Part shown: one piece after another, positions 50,769-59,438 of the stretch
Layout: every line of letters starts with the position of its first letter
How positions within the stretch are numbered: position 1 is the first letter of the stretch
Origin: Tractidigestivibacter sp050946515
GTDB lineage: Bacteria > Actinomycetota > Coriobacteriia > Coriobacteriales > Atopobiaceae
Assembly: GCF_050946515.1 (NCBI RefSeq)
Contig: NZ_JBMNUX010000001.1
Span: 186,001 to 250,000 of the forward strand
Direction of reading: 5' to 3'
Length of the DNA stretch: 64,000 nucleotides
Translations under genes and position numbers: made by a program
The notes under the pieces: generated by a model
What the model was told of the DNA's origin: nothing
Database searches by the model: none
Seen by the model: the letters and a program-made list of their open reading frames with translations, nothing else

Positions 50769-50973
50769 ATGCGCGATCCCTTTCCCAGCCGTCGAGAATC
50801 GCGAGAAGAAGCCCCGACTTCATTCGTTTTCGGCAGATGCTCAACGATATGGTCTCTTTGCTGTGCAAGTATACGGGCAGCCCGCGCCGCTGCGCCCGAT
50901 GCCCACCAATGGTTCCGCAGGCGTTTCGAAAAAGAGGTTCTGCGGGTGAATTGCGCTGGTCAACGGTAGCCAG

Positions 50974-52254
50974 CTAGCCATTGATCAGCGACAGGATGGC
51001 CTTCGCGTCGCCCATCGATGAGCCAGTGGTTGGCAAGACGAAATCGGCCCAGCTACGGTAGGCTCCCATGCGTTCCTTTGCAAGCGTCTCGATGCCACGC
51101 TTTGCAGAGAGTGGGCGGCCGGCGGGGCTTAGCTCGTCGAGTGGCCTGTCAAGCATGACGATCGTCCCGTTTTGGTGCAAAAGCGGGTAGTTCTCGGGTC
51201 GTGTGACGACGCCCCCGCCGCACGCAATCACAAGTCCGGATTGGGCTGCGTAGCTTCCCGTGATGTCCGTTTCTATTGCGCGGAAGGCGTCTTCGCCTTG
51301 GGCCATGATGATGTCCGCCGCGCTTGAGCCCATCTTTGCGGCAATGGCGTCGTCGATATCAACGAACGGCCTTCCCATGAGGCGCGCGAGCCGCTTGCCC
51401 GTAGAGGTCTTCCCGCTACCGGGCATGCCTATCAGGATGACGTTAGCCGATTCGGCTGCGATGGCGCTCTCAATGGTCTCGACCAAAGACTGGTCGAGCT
51501 CCTTGTCTTGGAAAAGCTCGCTCGAGAAGAACGCTTGCGCGACGAGCATTGACAGACCGCTCGCAAAGGGGAGCCCTTGGCGCTCTGCGGCAAGGCAGAG
51601 CCCGGTCCTCGTTGGGTTGTAGACGACGTCAAGCACTCCCTTTAGAGAGCGTTGGGCGAGCTTTCCAAGCGTCGAGTCGTCTAGCGGCGAGGCGGGGCAG
51701 TTGGGAAACATTCCGACAGGGGTCGCGTTTACCACGAGGACCGCTTCGGCATGGCGTTCGAGCAGATTCTCGTAGGTGTCTGGCCCCTTCCTCGAGATGA
51801 CCGCCGGGCGGGCGCCGGCGTCCTTGAGGGCGGCGACGACCGCCTTGGACGCGCCCCCGCTTCCTAGCACGAGCGCCTCCTTGCCGGAAAGCAGCGTCGA
51901 GGCAGCTTGGCCAAGCTCACGCTGGCAGAAGCGCCCCAGCATCCACGAGAAGCCCAAGACATCGGTGTTGTCAGCCAATATGGTTCCGTCGGCTCGCCTA
52001 ACCAGAGTGTTTGCTGCCCCCATCCGCTCCACGCGAGAAGTGCGCGCATCAGCCAGGCGTGCTGCATCAAGCTTGTAGGGAATCGTCACGTTGATGCCCT
52101 GCCACGAGCCATGGCGGATGAAATTCTCCACGTCTTCGGGCTCTCGCTCGAAAAGCTCGTAGGGGACGCTTCCCAGCATTGTATGGATCTTGGGCGACCA
52201 GCTATGCCCAAGAGTCCTGCCGAGCAGCCCATATGGCGCGCACTTCTTGGTCAT
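50974..52254 (-). CDS. aroE-aroK: Fused shikimate dehydrogenase - shikimate kinase
   Basis: 426 aa. Residues 1-262: AroE, with YGLLGRTLGHSWSPKIH, NVTIPYK (Lys61), DNTD (Asp98), VLGSGGASKAV and NATPVGM. Residues 270-426: AroK, with the Walker A GMPGSGKT (276-283), VDIDD, FRAIE, CGGGVV and the R-rich lid RPLSAKRG. Carries out the fourth and fifth shikimate steps in one chain. The pheA stop is 1 bp upstream of this ATG. Confidence 0.93.
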   Translation of the reverse strand: MTKKCAPYGLLGRTLGHSWSPKIHTMLGSVPYELFEREPEDVENFIRHGSWQGINVTIPYKLDAARLADARTSRVERMGAANTLVRRADGTILADNTDVLGFSWMLGRFCQRELGQAASTLLSGKEALVLGSGGASKAVVAALKDAGARPAVISRKGPDTYENLLERHAEAVLVVNATPVGMFPNCPASPLDDSTLGKLAQRSLKGVLDVVYNPTRTGLCLAAERQGLPFASGLSMLVAQAFFSSELFQDKELDQSLVETIESAIAAESANVILIGMPGSGKTSTGKRLARLMGRPFVDIDDAIAAKMGSSAADIIMAQGEDAFRAIETDITGSYAAQSGLVIACGGGVVTRPENYPLLHQNGTIVMLDRPLDELSPAGRPLSAKRGIETLAKERMGAYRSWADFVLPTTGSSMGDAKAILSLING

Positions 52255-52255
52255 G

Positions 52256-53404
52256 CTAGACGGCCTCCGTGTAGCTTCCCAGGTAGCGGTACTCCTCGCA
52301 TGCGTCGCCTATGCTGGCCATGAGCGTTCGGAACTCAGGTGCCGCCACGGGGCAGTCGATGTCGAAGTAGAACATGAACTCAAAGTCGCGCCCAGGGATG
52401 GGGCGGCTTTCCAGCTTGATGATGTTGATGTCGAGCACGTAGAACTTTGAGAGCACGCGATAAAGTGCCCCGGGCTCGTGGTTCACGACGATCATGAGCG
52501 ACGTGCGGTTGGCGCCAGGGTAGATCTCGAGGTCCTTTGAGATGCATGCGAAGCGCGTGTAGTTGTCATCGCGATCTTGGACGTCGCGCATCAGGACGCT
52601 CAAACCGTAGAGCTGAGCGCAGGCGCGGCTGGAAAGGGCGCCGATGTCGGTACGGTCGCTCTGCGCCACGAGCTTTGCGGCCATGGCTGTGTTCTCGCAG
52701 ACGTGGGTTTTGATCCCCCGCCTTTCCAAGAACTCGGCGCACTGGTTGATTGCCTGCTCGTGGCTGTAGACCTCGCGGATGTCCTCCGCCTTGGCGCCGG
52801 GCTTCCCCAGCAGGTTGTGGTCAATCTTGACGCGGGTGGTGCGAACGACGTGAAAGTTATGCTCCATCATGAGGTCGTAGACCTTGTTGACCGAGCCAGC
52901 CGTCGAGTTCTCTATAGGCAGCACGCCATAGCGCGAGAAGCCCGTCTCCACGGCGCGGAACACCGCCTCGAACGATTCGAAATAGCTGATGTTGGGATGC
53001 TTGAAGATGCGCTCGGCGGCAAACTGCGAGTAGGCGCCCTCGACGCCCTGGCAGGCAACGTAGGCGTCGCGCGGAAAGAGCTCGGGCGTGCTCGCGACCG
53101 CCGCGTCGATGGCGGCAAGGTCGCTGGCCCCCTCCTCATTGGGCTGCTTCGCCCCTTGGCGCTCGCGAGAGGCCTCCATCAGAAGCTGGAAGAGCACCTC
53201 TGTGTAGGTGCGCAGGTCATCGGGGACGCTCTGGGCGATGTCTGAAAGGTGCTGCCGCTCGCGACCGCGATCAAGGATGGGCAGGTTGTGCGCGGCCTTG
53301 TAGGCGCCAACTTTGTCCGCGCATTCCATGCGCTGCTCGAAGAGCTCCACGATACCCTTGTCGATGCTGTCAATCTCTGCCCTGACTGAGCTGAGGTCTT
53401 CCAT
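52256..53404 (-). CDS. pheA: Bifunctional chorismate mutase - prephenate dehydratase
   Basis: 382 aa. Residues 1-85: AroQ-type chorismate mutase (VRAEIDSIDKGIVELFEQRM, KAAHNLPILDRGRE). Residues about 110-290: prephenate dehydratase (ACQGVEGAYSQFAAERIF, VLPIENSTAGSVNKVYDLM, the TRAC-like RTDIGALSSRACA). Residues about 300-375: ACT domain with HEPGALYRVLSKF and ESRPIPG, the Phe-feedback site. Product is phenylpyruvate. Confidence 0.95.
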   Translation of the reverse strand: MEDLSSVRAEIDSIDKGIVELFEQRMECADKVGAYKAAHNLPILDRGRERQHLSDIAQSVPDDLRTYTEVLFQLLMEASRERQGAKQPNEEGASDLAAIDAAVASTPELFPRDAYVACQGVEGAYSQFAAERIFKHPNISYFESFEAVFRAVETGFSRYGVLPIENSTAGSVNKVYDLMMEHNFHVVRTTRVKIDHNLLGKPGAKAEDIREVYSHEQAINQCAEFLERRGIKTHVCENTAMAAKLVAQSDRTDIGALSSRACAQLYGLSVLMRDVQDRDDNYTRFACISKDLEIYPGANRTSLMIVVNHEPGALYRVLSKFYVLDINIIKLESRPIPGRDFEFMFYFDIDCPVAAPEFRTLMASIGDACEEYRYLGSYTEAV

Positions 53405-53422
53405 GTTCGTTCCTCCTTGATG

Positions 53423-54538
53423 CTATTCGGCGGGATAGGTGAGAAGTGCGTCGAGAAGCACGCAGGCGCATACCGCTTCGACGACGGGGACGGCACGCGT
53501 GGCGACGCAGGGGTCGTGACGGCCGTGGACGATGAGCTTCGCGTCTGTCTTGTCAACAAGGTCTACGGAGTCCTGCTCCTGAGATATGGACGACGTCGGC
53601 TTGAAGGCGCAGCGGACAAGAATCGGGGCTCCCGTGGTGATGCCCCCCAAAATTCCGCCCGCGTTGTTCGTGCGGGGGCAGACGACGCCGTCACGCATCT
53701 CGTAGGGGTCGTTGTTCTCGCTTCCCCTCAGCGCAGAGGAGCCAAAGCCCCGTCCGAACTCGACTCCCTTTACCGCGGGGATGCCAAAGAGCGCTCTGGC
53801 CATCATGTTCTCGATGCCGTCAAACATGGGGGAGCCCGTGCCTGCCGGCATGCCCGTGGCAACGCATTCCACGACGCCGCCCACGGAGTCGAGCGAGCGC
53901 CGCGCGTCGTCAATCTCTGCAAGCATTCGGTCCCCGGCGTCTGCGCTTACTGTGGGGAACTCGCGAGAGCTGGCCAGGGCGTCTAGCTGGCTTGCGAGGT
54001 GCGCTTGGGCCTTGGGCGAGTTGTCAAGCGCGTCAAAGGGCTCGTCGGCAACGTTTGCGACAGAGGCAAGATGGGCGCCAATGCGAACGCCGCGATTCTC
54101 GAGCGCCTGGAGGGCGATTCCTCCGGCAAGGCAGAGTGGGGCTGTCAGCCTGCCCGAGAAGTGCCCGCCTCCGGGAACGTCCTGGTTACCATGCCACTTT
54201 GCCCAAGCCGTATAGTCGGCATGGCCAGGGCGCGGCACTCTGAGGAGGTTGTCATAGTCTGACGAGCGCGTGTTGGTGTTCTCTATCACTGCGGCGAGCG
54301 GCGCCCCGCAGGTGGCGCCGCTTGTGTTGAGCCCGCTCACGATGCGCGGGACGTCGGCTTCTTTTCGAGGCGTGGTCCAGCTTCCCTGCCCGGGGGCACG
54401 GCGAGCCATGAACTTGGAGAGGCGCTCCATGTCGATGGCAAGGCCGGACGGCAGCCCTTCTACGACGCACCCGATGGCGGGAGAGTGCGACTGCCCGAAG
54501 ACGGTCACGCGCAGTGTGTTTCCAAAGCTCGAAGGCAC
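53423..54538 (-). CDS. aroC: Chorismate synthase
   Basis: 371 aa; FMNH2-dependent last step to chorismate. FGQSHSPAIGCVVEGLPSG at the start, RAPGQGSWTTPRKEAD, GGHFSGRLTAPLCLAGGIA, DPYEMRDGV and NNAGGILGGITTGAPI. Family length 350-390. aroA ends 1 bp upstream of its ATG; pheA starts 18 bp after its stop. Confidence 0.95.
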   Translation of the reverse strand: MPSSFGNTLRVTVFGQSHSPAIGCVVEGLPSGLAIDMERLSKFMARRAPGQGSWTTPRKEADVPRIVSGLNTSGATCGAPLAAVIENTNTRSSDYDNLLRVPRPGHADYTAWAKWHGNQDVPGGGHFSGRLTAPLCLAGGIALQALENRGVRIGAHLASVANVADEPFDALDNSPKAQAHLASQLDALASSREFPTVSADAGDRMLAEIDDARRSLDSVGGVVECVATGMPAGTGSPMFDGIENMMARALFGIPAVKGVEFGRGFGSSALRGSENNDPYEMRDGVVCPRTNNAGGILGGITTGAPILVRCAFKPTSSISQEQDSVDLVDKTDAKLIVHGRHDPCVATRAVPVVEAVCACVLLDALLTYPAE

Positions 54539-54539
54539 C

Positions 54540-55847
54540 CTAGCCCTCCTTTGCCTGTCCTCCGAGAGACCTGAAGTCCTCGAAGAATCTGGGATATGAC
54601 TTAGCCACGCATTCGGCGTCGCGAATGGTCGTCGGTCCCGTTGCGTACGCGGCGGCGATAGCAGCCATCATCGCGATGCGATGGTCATTCGCCGCGTCGA
54701 CCGTTCCGCCTGAGAGGCGTCTGCCGCAGATCACGAGCGAGTCGCTGTCAATGGAGACGTCGGAGCCCATAGCCGAGAGCGCGGCCGTGATGGACTCGAG
54801 GCGGTCGGACTCTTTGAGGCGCAGCCTGCCGGCATTCGCGATGCGAGTGGTGCCGCTCGAGTAGGCGGCCACCGCCGCAAGCGGCGCTGCGAGGTCGGGG
54901 ATTTCGGACACGTCGATCGTGCGGCCGCTGAGCTTGTCGTGCTGCGCCGAGGCCTTGCGCGCACCGCGGCCAACGCGCGCTCCAAGCGCTGCCAGGCAGG
55001 CGAGGATAGCGCGGTCGCCCTGCGCGCTTTGGGTGTCAAGTCCCGTTACGACGACGTATCCTCCGATGGCGCCCGAGGCGAGCCAGAAGGCGGCGTTTGA
55101 CCAGTCGCCCTCGACGCTGACCGTTCCTGGAGAAGCGATTCCGTCGCCAGGCGTCACGGTATACACGGCCGAGTGGATGCCATCAATAGTCTCAGAAGAA
55201 ACGCCCACGTGAATGCCAAAGGCCTCCAGTGCCTTTACGGTCATGTCGATGTATGAGCGGGACTCCACGGGCTCGCTCACCACAACTTCTATTGGGGAGG
55301 AGAGAAGCGGCGCGGCCATCAGCAGCCCACTCGTAAATTGCGAAGAGACGTTTCCGGGGAGCACGAAGCGCCCCGGCCTCAGCCTACCCTCTACGCTCAG
55401 TGGGAAGACGCCCTGCTCGCTCAGCTTGGCCCCATGGTCCTCTAGCTGCTCGAAGAGCGGTGATAGGGGGCGCTTTGAGAGCCTCCCATGACCGGTGAGC
55501 TTGGCGTCGCAGCCGAGCGCCGCGCAAAGGGGGAGCATGAACCTGAGCGTAGAGCCTGACTCGCCGCAGTCGAGAAGCGCGTGCTTATGCGGCTGGAGGA
55601 TGTTGTCCGACTCAGAGGTCCCGGGTATGGGGACCACGCGAAAGCCAAGCTTGGTCTTGGCGACGCGCGCGCCGAGCGCCTCCAGGCAGCGGACCGTGGC
55701 GTCGATGTCGAGCGACGTTGTGTTGCAGTTGATGTTGGTGATGCCAGGGGAGATGGCTGACAAGATCAAGAGCCGATGCGCCATCGACTTTGAGGCAATG
55801 GCGGGAACGACTCCCTCAAGCTTGTGGGGTGTGATGGTGACGTCCAT
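54540..55847 (-). CDS. aroA: 5-enolpyruvylshikimate-3-phosphate synthase
   Basis: 435 aa. Signatures: AIASKSMAHRLLILSAI, GESGSTLRFMLPLCAALG, RLKESDRLESI and AANDHRIAMMAAIAA. Joins PEP and shikimate-3-phosphate. The GSSGSTLR-like loop reads ESGSTLR, so it resembles class II EPSPS less than class I, but this is a weak distinction. aroB ends 5 bp upstream of its ATG. Confidence 0.95.
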   Translation of the reverse strand: MDVTITPHKLEGVVPAIASKSMAHRLLILSAISPGITNINCNTTSLDIDATVRCLEALGARVAKTKLGFRVVPIPGTSESDNILQPHKHALLDCGESGSTLRFMLPLCAALGCDAKLTGHGRLSKRPLSPLFEQLEDHGAKLSEQGVFPLSVEGRLRPGRFVLPGNVSSQFTSGLLMAAPLLSSPIEVVVSEPVESRSYIDMTVKALEAFGIHVGVSSETIDGIHSAVYTVTPGDGIASPGTVSVEGDWSNAAFWLASGAIGGYVVVTGLDTQSAQGDRAILACLAALGARVGRGARKASAQHDKLSGRTIDVSEIPDLAAPLAAVAAYSSGTTRIANAGRLRLKESDRLESITAALSAMGSDVSIDSDSLVICGRRLSGGTVDAANDHRIAMMAAIAAAYATGPTTIRDAECVAKSYPRFFEDFRSLGGQAKEG

Positions 55848-55852
55848 GCGCC

Positions 55853-56944
55853 CTACCCCCCGCAGCCAAGATCAACCACATGGCGCATCTCGTCGAGGCT
55901 CACCTGACGAAGCTCCACAGCGCCTATCCTAATTGGAACAACGAGGTTGACGCTGTCGCTGTGGCGCTTCTTGTCATGCGCTATGTAGCCCATGATGGTG
56001 TCGTGAGGCAGGTCGGTGTCGGTAGGGAGTCTGTAGGCGTCGACGCAGCTCACGATGCGGTCCGCCACATCCTGGCTGCACCAGCCAAGCCTAGCTGCGG
56101 CGCGGGCGACGCAGCAAAGCCCGCAGGCGACCGAAGAGCCGTGACCGAGCGTGAAGTTGCTGCCCGCCTCGATGGCATGGCCGATGGTATGTCCGAGGTT
56201 TAGGGTCTGCCGCACCCCGCTCTCTCGCTCGTCGGCATCAACCACGTCGCGCTTTATCTCGACGTTCCTGGCCACGATGCCCGCAAGCTTGTCTCTGCTG
56301 TAGCCCTGCTCCCAGACCGGCCGTTCGCCCAGCGTCTCGAAGAGAGCCTCGTCTGCAAGCACGCCATGCTTGATGAGCTCTCCGCAGGAATCACGAAGCA
56401 AGCCTTCGGGAACCGTGTCAAGGCAGTCGACGTCGGCGACGACGAGCGAGGGCTGCAAAAAGGCGCCGCAGAGGTTCTTTCCCGCTTTGAGGTCGACGGC
56501 CGTTTTTCCTCCGACTGAAGAGTCGACCATCGCCAACAGCGACGTCGGCACCTGCACAACCTGGATGCCGCGCAGGTACAGTGCGGCCGCAAGCCCGGCC
56601 ATGTCTCCCGTCACGCCGCCGCCGACGGCGACGACGACGTCATCTCGCGTGAGCCCGGCAGATGCGATTTCCTCAAGGATGTCGCCAAGAGTCGAGAGGT
56701 TCTTGTTCCTCTCGCCGGCGGGAAACGTGACCTCGGCGGCCGGGAGGCCGGCGGCCTCGAGCGAGGCGGCAACTTTGGGCGCGTAGAGCGCGGCCACGGT
56801 GGAGTCGGAAACCACCGCCGCGCGGCCTGCCTTGGGGCAAACCTCCCTTGTACGGCTTCCGACGCCCGGAAGAAGGTCGCGTCCTACAAGCACCTGGTAG
56901 TTTCTTGACGCAGCGTGGACGTCGATAACGTGAGGCATGCTCAT
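55853..56944 (-). CDS. aroB: 3-dehydroquinate synthase
   Basis: 363 aa; ATG overlaps the tyrA TGA (ATGA); a second ATG two codons later is possible. NAD- and metal-dependent cyclisation of DAHP. VAVGGGVTGDMAGLAAALYLRG, QVPTSLLAMVDSSVGGKTAVDL, NLGHTIGHAIEAGS (metal His) and the C-terminal DKKRHSDSVNLVVP. Second step of the pathway. Confidence 0.95.
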   Translation of the reverse strand: MSMPHVIDVHAASRNYQVLVGRDLLPGVGSRTREVCPKAGRAAVVSDSTVAALYAPKVAASLEAAGLPAAEVTFPAGERNKNLSTLGDILEEIASAGLTRDDVVVAVGGGVTGDMAGLAAALYLRGIQVVQVPTSLLAMVDSSVGGKTAVDLKAGKNLCGAFLQPSLVVADVDCLDTVPEGLLRDSCGELIKHGVLADEALFETLGERPVWEQGYSRDKLAGIVARNVEIKRDVVDADERESGVRQTLNLGHTIGHAIEAGSNFTLGHGSSVACGLCCVARAAARLGWCSQDVADRIVSCVDAYRLPTDTDLPHDTIMGYIAHDKKRHSDSVNLVVPIRIGAVELRQVSLDEMRHVVDLGCGG

Positions 56945-57855
56945 CGGCCCTCCGCCTCCCGCTTCAGGCGGTCTCCCTCGGCGAGCAGCTCCTCAAGCCG
57001 CCCCGCGTCGCGCGTGTCGATGGCCTCTTTGTAGGCAGCCAAGTTCTTGATGAGGGCTCCCAGCTCCGCGGAAAGATTGTCGGCGTTGTCGAGGAAGAGC
57101 TCCGTCCACATGGGTGCGTTCAGGCGCGCCACGCGGGTGAGGTCCTTGTAGGAGCCCGCCGAGAAGCCCTTGTGCTCCTGCGCCGTTGGGCTCTTGACGT
57201 ACGCATTGGAGACTACGTGCGCGAGCTGCGAAGTGTAGGCGATCATGCGGTCGTGGTTCTCGGCGGTCGTGAGCGTGAAGCTGCCGAATCCGCAGGGTGC
57301 AAGCAGCGACTTCAGGCGCTCGAGAAGCTCAACGCGCTCGATGTCGTCATCCATGTCGGGCGGCACCACCACAAGCGGTGCGTTGTGGAACATGTTCGCT
57401 CGCGCATGGGCAAAGCCGGAGTACTGAGTGCCGGCCATCGGGTGGCAGCCCACGAACGTCCATGGGTAACCCTCAGCGATTTTGCCGCATTTCTCGCAGA
57501 TTACGCGCTTGACGCCCACCGTGTCGATCACGATGGCGCCTGGCGAGACAAGCGGTGCCATCTCGGAGAGCCAGTCGATGCTCACCTGCGGGTAGCCTGC
57601 CAGGATGATGAGCTCGCAGGTAGGGATGATGTCGTCGGTAAGCTCGCCCTTGATGGTCTCTATCATGGCCATCTCGGTGACGGAGTGGGTGCGGTTCCAG
57701 CCATAGACCTCGCGTCCCGCTGACGCGAGCGCCTTCGCGAACGACCCGCCCATAAGGCCAAGTCCCACGATGCCGACGCGACCGGCGACGTAGGTCGGCT
57801 GGGCGCCTTCGCCCTTTGTGCCTGCAGGACGTGTATGGCCTGTTGGCTGTGCCAT
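56941..57855 (-). CDS. tyrA: Prephenate dehydrogenase
   Basis: 304 aa from the ATG at 57855 (MAQPTGHTRPAG); the frame is open further into the DAHP synthase gene. NAD-binding VGIVGLGLMGGSFAKAL, then VGCHPMAGTQYSGFAHA with the catalytic His, and a helical dimerisation domain. No C-terminal ACT domain, so Tyr feedback may be weak or act elsewhere. Overlaps aroB by 4 bp; one base separates it from the DAHP synthase stop. Confidence 0.93.
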   Translation of the reverse strand: MAQPTGHTRPAGTKGEGAQPTYVAGRVGIVGLGLMGGSFAKALASAGREVYGWNRTHSVTEMAMIETIKGELTDDIIPTCELIILAGYPQVSIDWLSEMAPLVSPGAIVIDTVGVKRVICEKCGKIAEGYPWTFVGCHPMAGTQYSGFAHARANMFHNAPLVVVPPDMDDDIERVELLERLKSLLAPCGFGSFTLTTAENHDRMIAYTSQLAHVVSNAYVKSPTAQEHKGFSAGSYKDLTRVARLNAPMWTELFLDNADNLSAELGALIKNLAAYKEAIDTRDAGRLEELLAEGDRLKREAEGR

Positions 57856-57856
57856 G

Positions 57857-58939
57857 CTACGCACCCACCTTTGTGACCTTGGTGGTGCCCTCGCCAAGCG
57901 TGGTCCCCGAGGTTTCGCCGTCGTTCAGGTCTGCCGTGATTGCCTCGCGGATCAGCGCTATGCGCTTCATGGCATCGGCAAACTGCGAGGGCGTGAGCGC
58001 CTGGGCGCCGTCCGACCATGCCTCGGAGGGATGGTCGTGGACCTCAATCTCAAGTCCGTCTGCTCCGGCGGCCGTTGCTGCGTAGGCAGCGGGGCGCACG
58101 TAGCGGGTGTAGCCCGTTGCGTGGCTTGGGTCGCCGACAATCGGCAGGTGCGAGAGGTGGTGCACTACGGGGATGGCATTCACGTCAAAGGTGTTTCTCG
58201 TGCGCGTCTCGAAGGTGCGTATGCCGCGCTCGCAGAGAATCACGTTGGGGTTGCCCTCGCTCATGATGTACTCAGCGGCCATGAGGAGCTCGTCGATGGT
58301 CCCAGACATGCCGCGCTTCAAAAGGACTGGGGTCTTGGTCTTGCCTACCTCCTTAAGAAGCGGGAAGTTTTGCGCGTTTCTCGCGCCAATCTGCATGACG
58401 TCGACGCCCTTGTCAAGGAAGAGCTGGACGTCGCGCGGGTCCATGACTTCGGTCACGACGGGCATGTCGAGCTCTCCGCCGGCCTCCATCAGAAGGTCGA
58501 GGCCCCTCTCGCCCATGCCCTGGTACGAATAGGGGCTGGTGCGGGGCTTGTAAGCACCGCCACGGAGCATGGTGGCTCCGGCTGCCTTGACGGCGCGGGC
58601 GATGCGGAAGAGGTTGTCGCCCTCGACGGAGCAAGGACCGGCCATCACCTGAAAGTTTCCGCCGCCGATCTTTATGCCATGGCCGCAATCGACAACTGTG
58701 TCCTCTGGGTGGAACTTGCGGTTTGCCTTCTTGAAGGGCTCGGAGACGCGCTGCACTCGCTCGATGATGTCCATGCTCTCGAGCAAGAACGGGTCGATTT
58801 GTGTTGTGTCACCGATGATGCCGACAATGGTCTCGTTGTCGCCCTTTGAGACGTTCGTTTTATAGCCGCGCCCCTCGATCCAACTGATAAAGTGGTCGAG
58901 CTGTTCAGGAGTTGCGGATTTCTTGACGACTGCGATCAT
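57857..58939 (-). CDS. aroF: 3-deoxy-7-phosphoheptulonate (DAHP) synthase, type I-beta with N-terminal regulatory domain
   Basis: 360 aa from the ATG at 58939, preceded by AAAGGGGG; an upstream ATG 18 nt earlier sits inside the ribosome site. Residues 1-75: ferredoxin-like regulatory domain (IAVVKKSATPEQLDHFISWIEG) of the Thermotoga type, the probable Tyr/Phe feedback sensor. Barrel: VMAGPCSVEG, RGGAYKPRTSPYSYQG, VLLKRGMSGT and GLEIEVHDHPSEAWSDG. First gene of the aro operon. Confidence 0.95.
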   Translation of the reverse strand: MIAVVKKSATPEQLDHFISWIEGRGYKTNVSKGDNETIVGIIGDTTQIDPFLLESMDIIERVQRVSEPFKKANRKFHPEDTVVDCGHGIKIGGGNFQVMAGPCSVEGDNLFRIARAVKAAGATMLRGGAYKPRTSPYSYQGMGERGLDLLMEAGGELDMPVVTEVMDPRDVQLFLDKGVDVMQIGARNAQNFPLLKEVGKTKTPVLLKRGMSGTIDELLMAAEYIMSEGNPNVILCERGIRTFETRTRNTFDVNAIPVVHHLSHLPIVGDPSHATGYTRYVRPAAYAATAAGADGLEIEVHDHPSEAWSDGAQALTPSQFADAMKRIALIREAITADLNDGETSGTTLGEGTTKVTKVGA

Positions 58940-59121
58940 TGCGGTTCCCCCTTTCATAGCCGCTAGCCATTCGAGCCCGATTCTGGCGAGCCCTAGGACA
59001 GCGACCTTGTAGTTGTTGGTCGGATTATGCTATCACTGCTTCCTGATTTGCTCTGGTTGACTTCCAAGGCGTTACACAGAGGTTAACTTTCCTTTCTGGT
59101 GGCTAATTGCCCGACTTTGCC

Positions 59122-59127
59122 TATAAT
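59122..59127 (+). promoter_or_regulatory. -10 element of the tRNA-Arg promoter
   Basis: Consensus TATAAT (59122-59127), 11 bp before the tRNA; no clear -35 at 17 nt. Confidence 0.5.
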
Positions 59128-59138
59128 CAAAGTCCCCT

Positions 59139-59215
59139 GGCCCCGTAGCTCAGTGGATTAGAGCGTTCGCCTCCGGAGCGAAAGGTCGTGGGTTCGAGCC
59201 CCACCGGGGTCACCA
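59139..59215 (+). tRNA. tRNA-Arg (anticodon CCG), CCA encoded
   Basis: Acceptor stem GGCCCCG / CGGGGTC (one G-U pair), D arm GTAGCTCAGTGGATTAGAGC, anticodon stem TTCGC/GCGAA with loop CTCCGGA (anticodon CCG), T arm GTGGGTTCGAGCCCCAC, then A and encoded CCA. Reads CGG codons. Confidence 0.97.
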
Positions 59216-59438
59216 TTCCAACTTGGCAGCAACTCTGCTCCCGCCCTCGCGCATCCTTGCCGCAGGGGCGGGAGCGGGCTTTTATTCCAGCGTCGGCGCG
59301 CTCTGTGACATGGCTCCGACAAGTGAAAACTGGATAGTTTGTCCGTCTTTCGAACGTCGCGTGCAATCCGGCTTTCAAGTGGGGAAGACTTACAATCAGA
59401 CAAAACGCGGCACCCGATTTCGGCGAGAGGGGAGATGG

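Noticed and set aside
50769..50969. Plus-strand 66-codon frame in the gap before the EIIB-aroQ gene
   Set aside because: Arg/Ala-rich shadow translation, no ribosome site and no partner.
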